64,000 nucleotides of DNA from SpSt-333 sp964371615 (GTDB lineage: Bacteria > Bacteroidota > Ignavibacteria > UBA10030 > UBA8401), in assembly GCA_964371615.1 (NCBI GenBank), contig CAYJMS010000007.1, positions 11,763 to 75,762 of the forward strand, in the 5' to 3' direction. The notes under the pieces are model-generated. The model saw nothing but the letters and a program-made list of their open reading frames with translations, was not told the DNA's origin and made no database searches. Shown here piece by piece: positions 17,317 through 26,495 of the stretch. How positions within the stretch are numbered: the stretch's first letter is position 1; the number at the start of each line of letters is the position of its first letter. A program made the position numbers and the translations under genes.

Positions 17317-19629
17317 TCACTTCCAGGATTCATTCCTCAACGCTTCTTGACTTCTTCGGACGATTGTTATAAGAAATCCAATAATAAGGATAAATGTCCC
17401 AATCCACACAAGATTGATGTACGGTTTAATACTCGCCTCAATCACCAGTGTATCCGCTTTCGGGTCATTCTCCTCTGCATGATTATGGAGACCGTCAACT
17501 TTCAAAGTCACACTGGACATCAATTTGTTAGAAGGATTGGGATTGATTTTGGATATGGTCAGAGATACTCCCGTTGACAATGTCACCGGCACAAATTCAA
17601 TGTTGTCGCTAGCCATATTTTTCATCAACAGCGTTACCGATTCTGTTACTCCCTCTTTGGATATCTTCAGTTTTGCCGACAGAGTGCTTTTCTCCACCAT
17701 ATATCCAAGGTAAGATATTTCCATCCCTTCCAATTGGACCGGTTCTGTTTCGGTAACGGTAACAAGATCTTCCGAATGACCGCTGCCGCCCGATTCCAGG
17801 GATATCGGTGATACATAAAAGTCTTTCGTCAGCAGGTTCACAACATCGGGATTACGAATTAATGAGCCGCTCTCACCATCCTGAAACATGACCGGCGCAA
17901 CGATAAATTTCCGTCCTTCTCGCTCGACTTCAACGTTGAATGCATATCTCCCCCGCTCCATTGGTTGATATCCCACATATTTAAAGACATACCCAAGCGC
18001 TTCAACTGACTTTCCTTGTTCAAGGTTGATTGTCTTTGCATCATCGTATTTTGACGAGGAGACAAATCCGAGGAACATCAACGCAATGCCGATGTGAGTG
18101 ATCGCGCCGCCTGCCATTTTGGGATTTCCCCGAACAATCCTGTACCCCACAAGAAGATTGGTAAACAGAGCAAATGCCGATGCAAAAATAAAGATCAGCA
18201 TCGAAAGATGCACTGCTCCAAAAAAGTATGTTACGGCAGTAAATACCAGGGAAAGAATACCGGGAGCGATTAATTGTTTCCCAAGTGTTTCAGATTGGGA
18301 ATTCTTCCACCAGAGTAATTGTCCCAATCCAGATAAAAGTGCAATGACAATTCCCAGCGGCAGTGTAGTGGTCACATAATAATTCGGATCGACGGCAGAA
18401 GTTTTTCCTTTGATGATGTTTGTGATAATCGGCGAAGACGTTCCTATCAGAATAAAAATTGCGGCAAATACGAGAGCTGAAGCACCAAGAAACAATGCAA
18501 ATTCACGTGAAAGATACGAATGCGATACCGCGGCTACGGGAATATCCTTCCATCGAGAGACCAATAAACCGAAACCGATGGCGACAAATATTCCAATGAC
18601 CATCAGCAGCAGCCAATATACCCACATACCGGGATCGACGAAAGAATGAACCGATGTCTCTCCCAAAACACCGGAACGAGTCAGAAATGTTGAATACAAC
18701 ACAAGAATAAAGCAGAGCATACTTAAGATAAAATTAGTCTTGATGTAACTCCCGTTCTTCCGCTGTGCCAACATAGTATGAATTGAAGCAACGCATACCA
18801 GCCACGGAACAAGAGACGAATTCTCTACCGGATCCCAGCCCCAATATCCGCCCCAGCCGAGAGTTTCATACGCCCAATATCCGCCTAATATGATTCCGGT
18901 TCCCAGCGCCAGCGAACCAAAGGCGGTCCATGGTGTCGCGACTTTTATCCAACTGACATAATCGCGCTTTAACATTCCGGCTACGGCGTACGCAAATGGA
19001 ATCGACATCGAAGTGAATCCAATAAACAAGATCGGAGGGTGAATGACCATCCAATAATTCTGGAGCAGTGCGTTGAGGCCTTTCCCTTCGACCGGGATCT
19101 TTGACCATAATCCCCTTGCCATATCAACCCACATAAAGTTCATACCATCAGCGGGAGGATTGCCTACCTGTAATAGTTCATTCGGGAACTGTTCCCAAAT
19201 AAACTTGAAAGGATTCTTAACAACCAGCATTAAAATCAAAACGGTGAAGATGGCGGAATAGATGAACATAAATTCCGGTTCATATCCCTTTTTAGAAGAA
19301 TACCGTAAAAGAAATAGGCCAATAATGCCGGTAAATACGGCCCACAGAAGAAAACTCCCTTCCTGTCCTGCATACAACGTAGAGATGAGCAGTGATAGCG
19401 GAAGATCGGTCGAGCTGTAACTCCATACATAGTAATATTGAAATTGATGTGTTAATATCAATGACAACAGCATACCGGCAACCGTCACAATACCGACCAC
19501 CGAAATGAGATATAACACCCGGGCAATCCGCAGTATTTCGGGAGATGCTTTCCGATGCTGCATAAAATAAAGAATGGATGCTCCGATAGCAGCGGCGAAT
19601 GTTATTTTTACGATTATTGATCCGATCAT
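17317..19629 (-). CDS. ccmF: Cytochrome c maturation haem lyase subunit CcmF
   Basis: CcmF receives haem from CcmE and attaches it to apocytochrome c in the periplasm. It is polytopic, with the tryptophan-rich WWD segment (GWGGYWGWDPVENSSLVPW) near residues 258-276 and many hydrophobic helices up to about 530. A large non-membrane region (about 540-735) and a final helix (WIGTFILIIGFLITIV) follow. At 770 residues it is longer than the E. coli protein (about 650). It is the last gene of the cluster, 1 base after ccmE. No CcmH or CcmG gene is adjacent, so its partner proteins here are unclear. Confidence 0.94.
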   Translation of the reverse strand: MIGSIIVKITFAAAIGASILYFMQHRKASPEILRIARVLYLISVVGIVTVAGMLLSLILTHQFQYYYVWSYSSTDLPLSLLISTLYAGQEGSFLLWAVFTGIIGLFLLRYSSKKGYEPEFMFIYSAIFTVLILMLVVKNPFKFIWEQFPNELLQVGNPPADGMNFMWVDMARGLWSKIPVEGKGLNALLQNYWMVIHPPILFIGFTSMSIPFAYAVAGMLKRDYVSWIKVATPWTAFGSLALGTGIILGGYWAYETLGWGGYWGWDPVENSSLVPWLVCVASIHTMLAQRKNGSYIKTNFILSMLCFILVLYSTFLTRSGVLGETSVHSFVDPGMWVYWLLLMVIGIFVAIGFGLLVSRWKDIPVAAVSHSYLSREFALFLGASALVFAAIFILIGTSSPIITNIIKGKTSAVDPNYYVTTTLPLGIVIALLSGLGQLLWWKNSQSETLGKQLIAPGILSLVFTAVTYFFGAVHLSMLIFIFASAFALFTNLLVGYRIVRGNPKMAGGAITHIGIALMFLGFVSSSKYDDAKTINLEQGKSVEALGYVFKYVGYQPMERGRYAFNVEVEREGRKFIVAPVMFQDGESGSLIRNPDVVNLLTKDFYVSPISLESGGSGHSEDLVTVTETEPVQLEGMEISYLGYMVEKSTLSAKLKISKEGVTESVTLLMKNMASDNIEFVPVTLSTGVSLTISKINPNPSNKLMSSVTLKVDGLHNHAEENDPKADTLVIEASIKPYINLVWIGTFILIIGFLITIVRRSQEALRNESWK

Positions 19630-19630
19630 G

Positions 19631-20020
19631 TTATAGACTCTTTGTTACTGCTGTACCGTCACCTTCATATTTCGACGGACACTTTGTGAGCACCTCGTTG
19701 GCGTGGAAATAACCATCCTTAAAACGGCCTTTGGCGACAATTTCGGTTGCAATTTCAAAATTATTCGGTTTCCCACCGTCAAGCACCACTTTACACTCTT
19801 TGTTATTGTCATCCACCATATAAAAAGAGAATTGCGAAGTCGACGAATTGAATTGCGATTCTTTATCCGCGACCCATTTTCCTTTTACCTGGACTTTCTT
19901 GTTGACCTTCTCTGCTTTCGCAAAATCCATATACTCGACGTTTGTTTCAATAAATGTCATGGCCCCGAAAACCAACGCCGCAACGATGATGACGACTCCG
20001 GCTATCACCTTAATGTTCAT
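19631..20020 (-). CDS. ccmE: Haem chaperone CcmE, CXXXY variant
   Basis: CcmE binds haem covalently and carries it from CcmC to CcmF. The 129-residue protein has an N-terminal membrane anchor (about 4-24) and an OB fold. In the classical protein the haem-binding residue is His in an HxxxY motif; here the aligned segment reads VLTKC114PSKY118, so cysteine replaces the histidine while the tyrosine is kept. That CXXXY form is known from a subset of bacteria and archaea with a reduced Ccm system. AGGAG lies about 8 bases upstream of the ATG. The gene lies between ccmD and ccmF. Confidence 0.93.
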   Translation of the reverse strand: MNIKVIAGVVIIVAALVFGAMTFIETNVEYMDFAKAEKVNKKVQVKGKWVADKESQFNSSTSQFSFYMVDDNNKECKVVLDGGKPNNFEIATEIVAKGRFKDGYFHANEVLTKCPSKYEGDGTAVTKSL

Positions 20021-20033
20021 ACGATCACTTCTC

Positions 20034-20168
20034 CTATTTCTTTATTAATTTTTCGATCTTCGTAATCTTCGAATCAAGTCGAAACATGTACAATAAAAAA
20101 CCGATCCACATCGTCAGTACAACGATCAAGACGACGTAGAGTTGATTCGTGTGCAGAAATTCTTCCAT
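20034..20168 (-). CDS. ccmD: CcmD-like small membrane protein
   Basis: This 44-residue frame encodes one membrane helix (about residues 10-28, NQLYVVLIVVLTMWIGFL) followed by a charged, lysine-rich helix (RLDSKITKIEKLIKK). That layout and the NQLYVV start are typical of CcmD-like proteins, which stabilise the haem-CcmE complex released from CcmABC. It lies 4 bases after ccmC and 13 bases before ccmE, exactly where ccmD is expected. It is short enough to be missed by automated annotation. Confidence 0.85.
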   Translation of the reverse strand: MEEFLHTNQLYVVLIVVLTMWIGFLLYMFRLDSKITKIEKLIKK

Positions 20169-20172
20169 AATT

Positions 20173-20877
20173 TTACTCTGTTGTATGGTGTTGTTGTTCT
20201 AAACGGGCTGTGCGTATACGGAGCGAGTACATCCAAAAATATAACATCGTAAATCCGATTAATGAAGCAAAGAATATTGCCAGCATATTCGGCGCCATAT
20301 TCATTTCCACTACCGGTCCGCTTCCCTGTTCATCACCCAGTGATCCGGGATGCAGACCGGACATGATTCTCGGCATTACAAACACGAAAAACGGGACCGT
20401 CACACCGGCAATGATAGAATATACAGCTGAGAGCGCACCTCGTTTTTCGTCCTCCTCAATTGCCGATCGTAACACGAAATAGGCTCCGTAAATCAGCAAA
20501 AGAATGAAAATCGAAGTCTCACGCGGATCCCAATTCCAGAAAGAACCCCAATTGAATTTTGCCCATATGGAGCCAGTAACTGTTGCCAAAATACAGAACA
20601 TCAGCCCCAATCCTGCGGACGAAACCGACCGTAAATCGTAATCGGGATTCTTCGTGCGCAGATATTGTATGCCGTAAAACATCGCCATAAAAAATGCCAG
20701 CACCGAAGTCCACGCCATCGGAACATGGAAGAAAATATTTCGGGCTTTTTCTTCAAGACCGGGGATAAACGGAAACTCGAAAAATCCCTGCGGATTGTTC
20801 ACCGTTGGTATCGCAATACCGAGTATGATGACGATGGTCAGCAAGAGAGAGAGAAAAACTTTGAAGAGCATATTCAT
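20173..20877 (-). CDS. ccmC: Haem exporter/handling protein CcmC
   Basis: CcmC presents haem to CcmE at the outer face of the membrane. It has about six hydrophobic helices and the WWD-type segment WAKFNWGSFWNWDPRETS, with histidines in the flanking loops (FFHVPMAW and SGLHPGSLG). I start it at the ATG that overlaps the ccmB stop region (MNMLFKVFLSLL), about 235 residues; an ATG 3 codons upstream and longer starts inside ccmB are possible. The overlap suggests coupled translation with ccmB. Confidence 0.94.
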   Translation of the reverse strand: MNMLFKVFLSLLLTIVIILGIAIPTVNNPQGFFEFPFIPGLEEKARNIFFHVPMAWTSVLAFFMAMFYGIQYLRTKNPDYDLRSVSSAGLGLMFCILATVTGSIWAKFNWGSFWNWDPRETSIFILLLIYGAYFVLRSAIEEDEKRGALSAVYSIIAGVTVPFFVFVMPRIMSGLHPGSLGDEQGSGPVVEMNMAPNMLAIFFASLIGFTMLYFWMYSLRIRTARLEQQHHTTE

Positions 20878-20878
20878 A

Positions 20879-21550
20879 CTAGTCATTCCATACAAAATTG
20901 AAGAGCAGTACCGATGCAGCAATCATCACGATTGCAAAAGAGATTAAAATCTGGAAATCCTTCAATGCCTCACTGATAAAAGCCCCTTCGACCGACAGAA
21001 CTGTTGCACGAATGCATGTCAACAGCAATGGGAGCAGGATCGGAAACGACAACACCGGAAACAATGTGCCTTTGGTATTCGCTTTTGCAATAATTGCCGC
21101 CAATATAGTCGATGCCCCTGCGAGGCCGATACTGCCCAAAAGTATCGTAATCCAAAATATCGACTGGGACTGAACGACAAAATCATCGATGATGAACTGA
21201 TACGCCACTGCAATAAATGCAGATAAAGAACAGATCAAAACGATGTTATATAACAATTTACCGACATACACATTCGTTGCTTTTGTCAACAGACGAAGTG
21301 TGAGTGAAGTTCCACGTTCCTCTTCGGCAACAAAAGTCCGGGAAAGCCCTGACATGGCGCTGAAAAAGATGATTATCCAAAGCATACCGGAGAGGATCTC
21401 ATACGGAACGTCATTGTCGCCTAACGAAAATACAACCATTGTCAATGTCGTGACGACAAACATCATCAATGCATTCAGCGCATATCGCGTCCGAAATTCC
21501 GAGATGATTTCTTTGACAAAAATCTGATAGGGAATCAATCCGGTTATCAT
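20879..21550 (-). CDS. ccmB: Haem exporter ABC permease CcmB
   Basis: CcmB is the membrane partner of CcmA in the CcmABCD complex that releases haem-loaded CcmE. This 223-residue protein has six hydrophobic segments and the family's cytoplasmic signature EEERGTSLTLRLLTKA near residues 76-91. It lies 19 bases after ccmA and overlaps the start of ccmC. The N-terminal IFVKEIISEFRTRYALNA block is also typical. Confidence 0.93.
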   Translation of the reverse strand: MITGLIPYQIFVKEIISEFRTRYALNALMMFVVTTLTMVVFSLGDNDVPYEILSGMLWIIIFFSAMSGLSRTFVAEEERGTSLTLRLLTKATNVYVGKLLYNIVLICSLSAFIAVAYQFIIDDFVVQSQSIFWITILLGSIGLAGASTILAAIIAKANTKGTLFPVLSFPILLPLLLTCIRATVLSVEGAFISEALKDFQILISFAIVMIAASVLLFNFVWND

Positions 21551-21569
21551 AATGCAAAATAATACTTAT

Positions 21570-22205
21570 TTATCCTATTTCCAATGTATTTAGATCCAGG
21601 ATCGAATCGGCATACTTGAGATCATGTTCTTCATTCGTGGCAAAAATCAATGATCCGTTCTGTTTTTGTTCCCGCATCACTTCTCTGACCACGCTTATTC
21701 CTTGTTCATCTAAATTTGCCGACGGTTCATCGAGATAAAGCAGTATCGGTCGGTGCAGCAATGCAGCGCAATATTTCAAGCGCTGCTTCATTCCGGACGA
21801 ATAATACCGTACCTCCTTCTTCCGGTGCTCATAAATAGTACATCGCTGCAACAGTTCATCGATATACTTTTGATCAACGGGTAATCCCCGGATTTTGGCA
21901 AACAATTGAAGATTCTCTTCACCGGAAAATTCATCGTACATATTCAAGTACGGCGAAACCAAACCGATATACGGATACAAATCTTCCATGGAAACCGCCG
22001 TAGTATCGACCGTATACTGTATGGTTCCGCGCGACGGAGTCATTAACCCGCAAAGAATCTTCACCAGTGTCGATTTGCCCGATCCATTCTTACCGGTGAT
22101 GGCGAAGGACTGGCCGGAAGAAATCTTAAATGTTATTCCTCCGAACAATGTCTTCCGTGCGAATACGCGTGCAACATTTTCAACCTGAAGTGTTAGTGAT
22201 CTCAT
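21570..22205 (-). CDS. ccmA: Haem exporter ABC ATP-binding subunit CcmA
   Basis: CcmA powers release of haem-bound CcmE. The ABC signatures are complete: Walker A GKNGSGKST, the Q-loop region, the signature YYSSGMKQRLKYCAALL, and Walker B ILLYLDEPSANLD. The preferred start (MRSLTLQVENVARVF) gives 211 residues, the normal CcmA size, and lies 4 bases after the protease stop; starting 36 codons upstream would run into that gene and add a hydrophobic stretch that does not belong. It is the first ccm gene of the cluster and has no strong ribosome-binding site, so coupling to the upstream gene is likely. Confidence 0.92.
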   Translation of the reverse strand: MRSLTLQVENVARVFARKTLFGGITFKISSGQSFAITGKNGSGKSTLVKILCGLMTPSRGTIQYTVDTTAVSMEDLYPYIGLVSPYLNMYDEFSGEENLQLFAKIRGLPVDQKYIDELLQRCTIYEHRKKEVRYYSSGMKQRLKYCAALLHRPILLYLDEPSANLDEQGISVVREVMREQKQNGSLIFATNEEHDLKYADSILDLNTLEIG

Positions 22206-22209
22206 TTTA

Positions 22210-23799
22210 TTATCGTAAAATTGCGAATTTACCATGTACTGTTTTTTTGTTATCGGTAAGGAAATAAAAATATATCCCGGAACCGGATGTATTATTATGA
22301 TTGTCCCTGCCATCCCACACCGGGAACATCTTTCCGGAATACATTGAAGTATTCACTTCTCCCGAATACACCAGATCCATCGACATTGAATAAATATAGA
22401 GATACGGAGCCGGGGAAATATCCATATCCACATTGAAATACATCAATCCCTTTGCCGGTTCATAGGGATTGGGAAAACTTGTGTACGGCAACGCGAGGTA
22501 CGGACCTTGACTGGTTTGGACACGGTATTTCCAGTATTTACTGTCCGATTCCGGCGTAGGATTGAATTCTGCGAAGAGATCGGGACGAACTTCGGTCAGT
22601 CCGGACGACGGACTCATCGACAATTGTAATTGATATAAATACTCTGCATTCCGTTCATTCAGCACATCGTCGATGTCGACATTCGTGAGTACAAAATGCG
22701 TTGAATCGATTCCATGCGTTGCTTTAATAAAGTGTGTTGAAAATGACTTTGCACTTCCCTGCACGAATTGCACAGAATTATCCGCCAAAATGCTTCGATA
22801 GAATGTCAACGAAGGAAATAACCGTGCATCAGGGAAATAATGGATGGAATCAGCACGCGATTCGGTAAAGTAGATCCAATCGGCGAACTCAACATACTCC
22901 TTTTCCAGCGTTGTTGCCGCCTGTAAAAGACTCTTGTGCAGTGCCGGTATCGGTCGTGACGTTCTCATCTCTTCCCAAAGATTGACCATGACATCGGTTC
23001 CAAAACGGCGAATGAGATACAATCCAAAAATGGCACGTTCGTAGCCGGGATAAATTTTTGAAAATAACGGGATCGATGAGATATTTGCGAAATAAATTTT
23101 GACATCATTGATATAATCTTTTATATCAGGAAACACGACGGGTTCAAAGGCTTCCGCCGATAATTCATAAAAATAAAAATCGTTCATCCACAGTCCGGTA
23201 CCGCTCACTTGAATTGCATGTTGAAACTCGTGCGCTACGGTTACCTTCAGTGCGTTTAACCCTTTGGTTCTGTACCCGATTCCGAAATCATTTTCGATTC
23301 TCATGAAACTTGTATACTGCTGATTGGTCTGTACGGAACCAATCGGAAAATCGTATTCAGGCACAGTCTCGCCAAACCAGCCGCCTCCCAAATCGACAAT
23401 ATAGATATCATACTCATCTCCGCCGCCTCTTTCGGCATCCGAGACCGGCGCACGGAATCCAAATATTTCCACTTCCGTTCTCCAAACGGAATCTGCAATC
23501 ACTTTTAGCGTGTCGACGTATTCGCGGTATGTCGTATTCGGCACAATATTTCCCTCGTCATCGCGCATAATAGGAACATTGGCACCCGTGGTATCAAAAT
23601 GAATCCGAAATTTCCCCGAAGGGCTCATCTCACTCCGTTGCATTACCGGGCGTACTGTTGAGACCATCTCCTCCGTAATCGTATTGTCGATCAATCCGGG
23701 GATATAGCGACCGGTTCCGCATTTGACGGCAGAGTCTTGTGGCAGTACCGGCGTGACGCAGAAAACAAGTGCGACGAGAATGAGATGTTTAATGCCCAT
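22210..23799 (-). CDS. Secreted zinc metalloprotease-like protein with C-terminal sorting-type tail
   Basis: A signal peptide (MGIKHLILVALVFCVTPVLPQ) is followed by a zincin domain with AHEFQH (H190, E191, H194 from this start) and glutamates in YELSAEAFE about 20 residues on that could complete the zinc site. The last 80 residues form an immunoglobulin-like FlgD/T9SS type tail: YPNPYEPAKG-like FPNPYEPAKG, then FPVWDGRDNHNNTSGSGIY and a terminal KFAILR. Such tails direct proteins to type IX secretion or surface attachment in Bacteroidota relatives. A longer start six codons upstream overlaps the FG-GAP gene further. The substrate is unknown. It lies between that gene and ccmA. Confidence 0.8.
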   Translation of the reverse strand: MGIKHLILVALVFCVTPVLPQDSAVKCGTGRYIPGLIDNTITEEMVSTVRPVMQRSEMSPSGKFRIHFDTTGANVPIMRDDEGNIVPNTTYREYVDTLKVIADSVWRTEVEIFGFRAPVSDAERGGGDEYDIYIVDLGGGWFGETVPEYDFPIGSVQTNQQYTSFMRIENDFGIGYRTKGLNALKVTVAHEFQHAIQVSGTGLWMNDFYFYELSAEAFEPVVFPDIKDYINDVKIYFANISSIPLFSKIYPGYERAIFGLYLIRRFGTDVMVNLWEEMRTSRPIPALHKSLLQAATTLEKEYVEFADWIYFTESRADSIHYFPDARLFPSLTFYRSILADNSVQFVQGSAKSFSTHFIKATHGIDSTHFVLTNVDIDDVLNERNAEYLYQLQLSMSPSSGLTEVRPDLFAEFNPTPESDSKYWKYRVQTSQGPYLALPYTSFPNPYEPAKGLMYFNVDMDISPAPYLYIYSMSMDLVYSGEVNTSMYSGKMFPVWDGRDNHNNTSGSGIYFYFLTDNKKTVHGKFAILR

Positions 23800-26005
23800 A
23801 TTGTATACTGATTGCATTCATTTCCGGAACCGTATAGACTACATCCATAACACCATCTCCATTCACATCGCCGCAACGAAATACCGATCCGTGCGGAATA
23901 GTGACCAACGATTGTTTTGGGAAAAAGAATCCGTTTCCCTTTCCCTTCAAGACAAAGACCGCCGAACTTGCGGTATCTCGATATAAAATATCATTAATGC
24001 CGTCAGCATCAAAATCCAATATTTGAATTTGATGGATATTATCGACGGGAAACTCACCGGGGATAGAGATGAGCGTCGAAAAATCTCCGTTGTTCTTTCC
24101 GAGAATCAACGTGATGGATTTATCCGTATGATCATAAAGGATGAAATCCTTTTGCTGATCTCCGTTGATATCTTCGACATACAAAAATGCTCTGCTCAAT
24201 CCGGTATCCGGTAACATATACGAGTACGACATACCGGTAAAATCACCTTGCAGATCGTTCAAAGTTGTACCGAGAAAGTCCCGTTGTCTCTTTTGATCAT
24301 GATAGACATAGATCAAATCGGTTAACCCGTCGTTATTCAGATCGCTGATGGTTGAAAAGATGATTCGGGAAGGAACCTGTAAAGTGAGATTTTTGGCAAC
24401 AAACTTCGTCGTCTGCAATTGTTGATAGAATGTAATGCCGTTCGGAATCGTTTTCGAAAAGACATACATCGAAACGGATTTGTTATAGATCGACAGATCT
24501 GGCAGCACATAGGACGGTTTTCCGGAAAGTGGAATGGTGTATAAATCAACATCGCGAAAATTCATCGACCGGTCTTTCCCGTCCGCATTCAATGTGATCA
24601 AACCGATCAATAATTCATTGCTGTGGACAGTCAACAGAGTCAGTGCGGTATCGTGATGGGAATAGACCGTGACATTCGTAGGGGATTTTGCCGTTTCAAC
24701 ACTGAACTGGCTGAGCAATCCCTTCGCCTGGGTTCCCATGAGTATGGAAATGGTGCTGGATCCGCTGTTACTGATAAAAATATCATCGGCACCATCGGCA
24801 TTCATATCCGTCACGGAAATACCTGACGGATCATTGCCGACAAGCAACTTGTCGTTTTCAACAGGCATTCGTTCAGTATGACTGTTCCAAACGATGGAAT
24901 ACCTTCCGGATGAAGCATCCAACAGAACAACTTCGTCATATCGGTCTCCGTCAATATCGCACAGTTGAATGTCGTTGTTTGCATACGGCATGCCGAAAAC
25001 GGTCTCGTCATAAAATTGTCCGTCATCATTATTGATCACCACGGAAAAATTCCGTTCGGTGCCATCCCGCGTAACAATGTCCGGAAAAGTATTCGAGTGG
25101 ATTGAACCGAGTAATAAATCCCTCATGGCATTCTGAAGCGCAACAATCTGGACTCGCAGCAGATTTCCTAAACCGTCGCCATGATAAATCAGCAATGCGC
25201 TTAATTGTGTTGATGCTACGACAACATCCGTGATATTATCGCCGTTAAGATCCTGATATGCAGAGAATACGGAGTCTTCGCCATAGGACAATGTCGTCTG
25301 TTCGGAAAACTGCAAATCTCCGATACCGAAATAAAAGACATCGTCGTTACTCAGCCATTTTCTCACCACCACATCCGGGATTTTATCGGCATTCAGGCTG
25401 ATGATCGAAAGTTCACTCACGGGAATTGATACAAAGACCGTTTGCGGATCATGGAATCCATTCCCCGCTTTGCCCCGAATTACCGTAACGCCGGACGATA
25501 ATTTTCCGAAGATAACAAGATCATTGACAGCATCCCCCGAGATATCGCCGAAGATCACCTTTTCCGGATAAAAATTTACGGTGAATGAATTCCTCTGATA
25601 CGTCGAATCGGTTGTATTGCTTGTAAAAACAATCACCTTATTTTGTTCGCGCAGCACCAGGGCTATATCGTCCATTCCGTCGTTATTAATGTTTCCGGTA
25701 ACGATTGATGAGGGTTGCGGAACGGAAGAAAGTACTTTCCGATTCGAAAACTCACCGTTCCCCATACCAATAAGAAGAACTAATTCCGACTGCCGGACAT
25801 CATAGGCAACGAGATCGGAACGATTGACATCGGAGTAGTGAATGAATGTCGGGAAGCGATAGAAATCGGGCCAGGAAAATTCCTGTATAACCGAAATACT
25901 TGTCAGCGGACGCAACTGGGAGAAACCGAACAGCGGCATCATCAGGATGCAGAGCACGATCAACCTGCTCGTTGTGAACCGACTTTCCCCAAAAGTAGTA
26001 GACAC
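23789..26005 (-). CDS. Exported FG-GAP/VCBS-repeat protein (beta-propeller)
   Basis: A roughly 740-residue protein with repeated calcium-binding segments of the DxNxDGxxD kind, for example GNINNDGMDDIAL, YQDLNGDNITDVVV, DMNADGADDIFI, DLNNDGLTDLIY, EDINGDQQKDFIL, DFDADGINDIL and GDVNGDGVMDVVY. These are FG-GAP/VCBS repeats, which fold into integrin-like propellers on secreted proteins. The hydrophobic export signal is LIVLCILMMPLFGFSQ. The start is uncertain: the GTG at 26005 avoids overlapping the thioesterase gene, while an ATG at 26071 would add 22 residues. No sorting tail is present, unlike the adjoining protease, with which it overlaps and probably functions. No ligand can be named. Confidence 0.82.
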   Translation of the reverse strand: MSTTFGESRFTTSRLIVLCILMMPLFGFSQLRPLTSISVIQEFSWPDFYRFPTFIHYSDVNRSDLVAYDVRQSELVLLIGMGNGEFSNRKVLSSVPQPSSIVTGNINNDGMDDIALVLREQNKVIVFTSNTTDSTYQRNSFTVNFYPEKVIFGDISGDAVNDLVIFGKLSSGVTVIRGKAGNGFHDPQTVFVSIPVSELSIISLNADKIPDVVVRKWLSNDDVFYFGIGDLQFSEQTTLSYGEDSVFSAYQDLNGDNITDVVVASTQLSALLIYHGDGLGNLLRVQIVALQNAMRDLLLGSIHSNTFPDIVTRDGTERNFSVVINNDDGQFYDETVFGMPYANNDIQLCDIDGDRYDEVVLLDASSGRYSIVWNSHTERMPVENDKLLVGNDPSGISVTDMNADGADDIFISNSGSSTISILMGTQAKGLLSQFSVETAKSPTNVTVYSHHDTALTLLTVHSNELLIGLITLNADGKDRSMNFRDVDLYTIPLSGKPSYVLPDLSIYNKSVSMYVFSKTIPNGITFYQQLQTTKFVAKNLTLQVPSRIIFSTISDLNNDGLTDLIYVYHDQKRQRDFLGTTLNDLQGDFTGMSYSYMLPDTGLSRAFLYVEDINGDQQKDFILYDHTDKSITLILGKNNGDFSTLISIPGEFPVDNIHQIQILDFDADGINDILYRDTASSAVFVLKGKGNGFFFPKQSLVTIPHGSVFRCGDVNGDGVMDVVYTVPEMNAISIQYGH

Positions 26006-26015
26006 GGCAGGAGTA

Positions 26016-26495
26016 TTATCGTTGTAGTTTTTTTCGTTTTCGGAGTCGCTCTTTTCTTCTGGTGAGGGCATCGTCGAACCTTCGCTTTTCTTCGTCAGTC
26101 TCGATCGGTATCTGCGGTACGCTCACTGGCGATCCTTCCCCATCCAACGCCACAAACGTCAAATACGCCGAATTCGCGTGCCGAATCTTCCCGGTTAACA
26201 TGTTCTCCGATAGTACTTTCACCCCCACTTCCATCGAAGTATTGAACACCCTGTTCACCGACGCGAGCAGCGTCACTACTTCACCTGTTTTTATGGGATG
26301 AAGAAAATTCAATTCATCAACGGACGCTGTGACACAAATCCGTTGTGAATGACGGGCAGCAGCTATGGCAGCAACAAGGTCTATCCAGTGCATCAACTGA
26401 CCGCCCAGTAAATTTCCCAGTTGATTTGTGTCATTCGGCAACACCAACTGAGTCATATTCGCTTGATATTTCTTTAACGGAAGAGAATCATTCAT
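26016..26495 (-). CDS. Acyl-CoA thioesterase, hotdog fold
   Basis: Acyl-CoA hydrolases of this group split acyl-CoA into free acid and CoA. The 159-residue protein has the hotdog core with NQLGNLLGGQLMHWIDLVA (active-site region near residues 23-41) and the later strand motif ASVDELNFLHPIKTGEV. The C terminus is unusually basic (RRKERLRKRKKLQR). The chosen start MNDSLPLKKYQ overlaps the bamD stop by 8 bases; the frame is open 31 codons upstream inside bamD but that part is unrelated. It could supply free acids from the acyl-CoA enzymes elsewhere in the window; specificity is unknown. Confidence 0.88.
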   Translation of the reverse strand: MNDSLPLKKYQANMTQLVLPNDTNQLGNLLGGQLMHWIDLVAAIAAARHSQRICVTASVDELNFLHPIKTGEVVTLLASVNRVFNTSMEVGVKVLSENMLTGKIRHANSAYLTFVALDGEGSPVSVPQIPIETDEEKRRFDDALTRRKERLRKRKKLQR

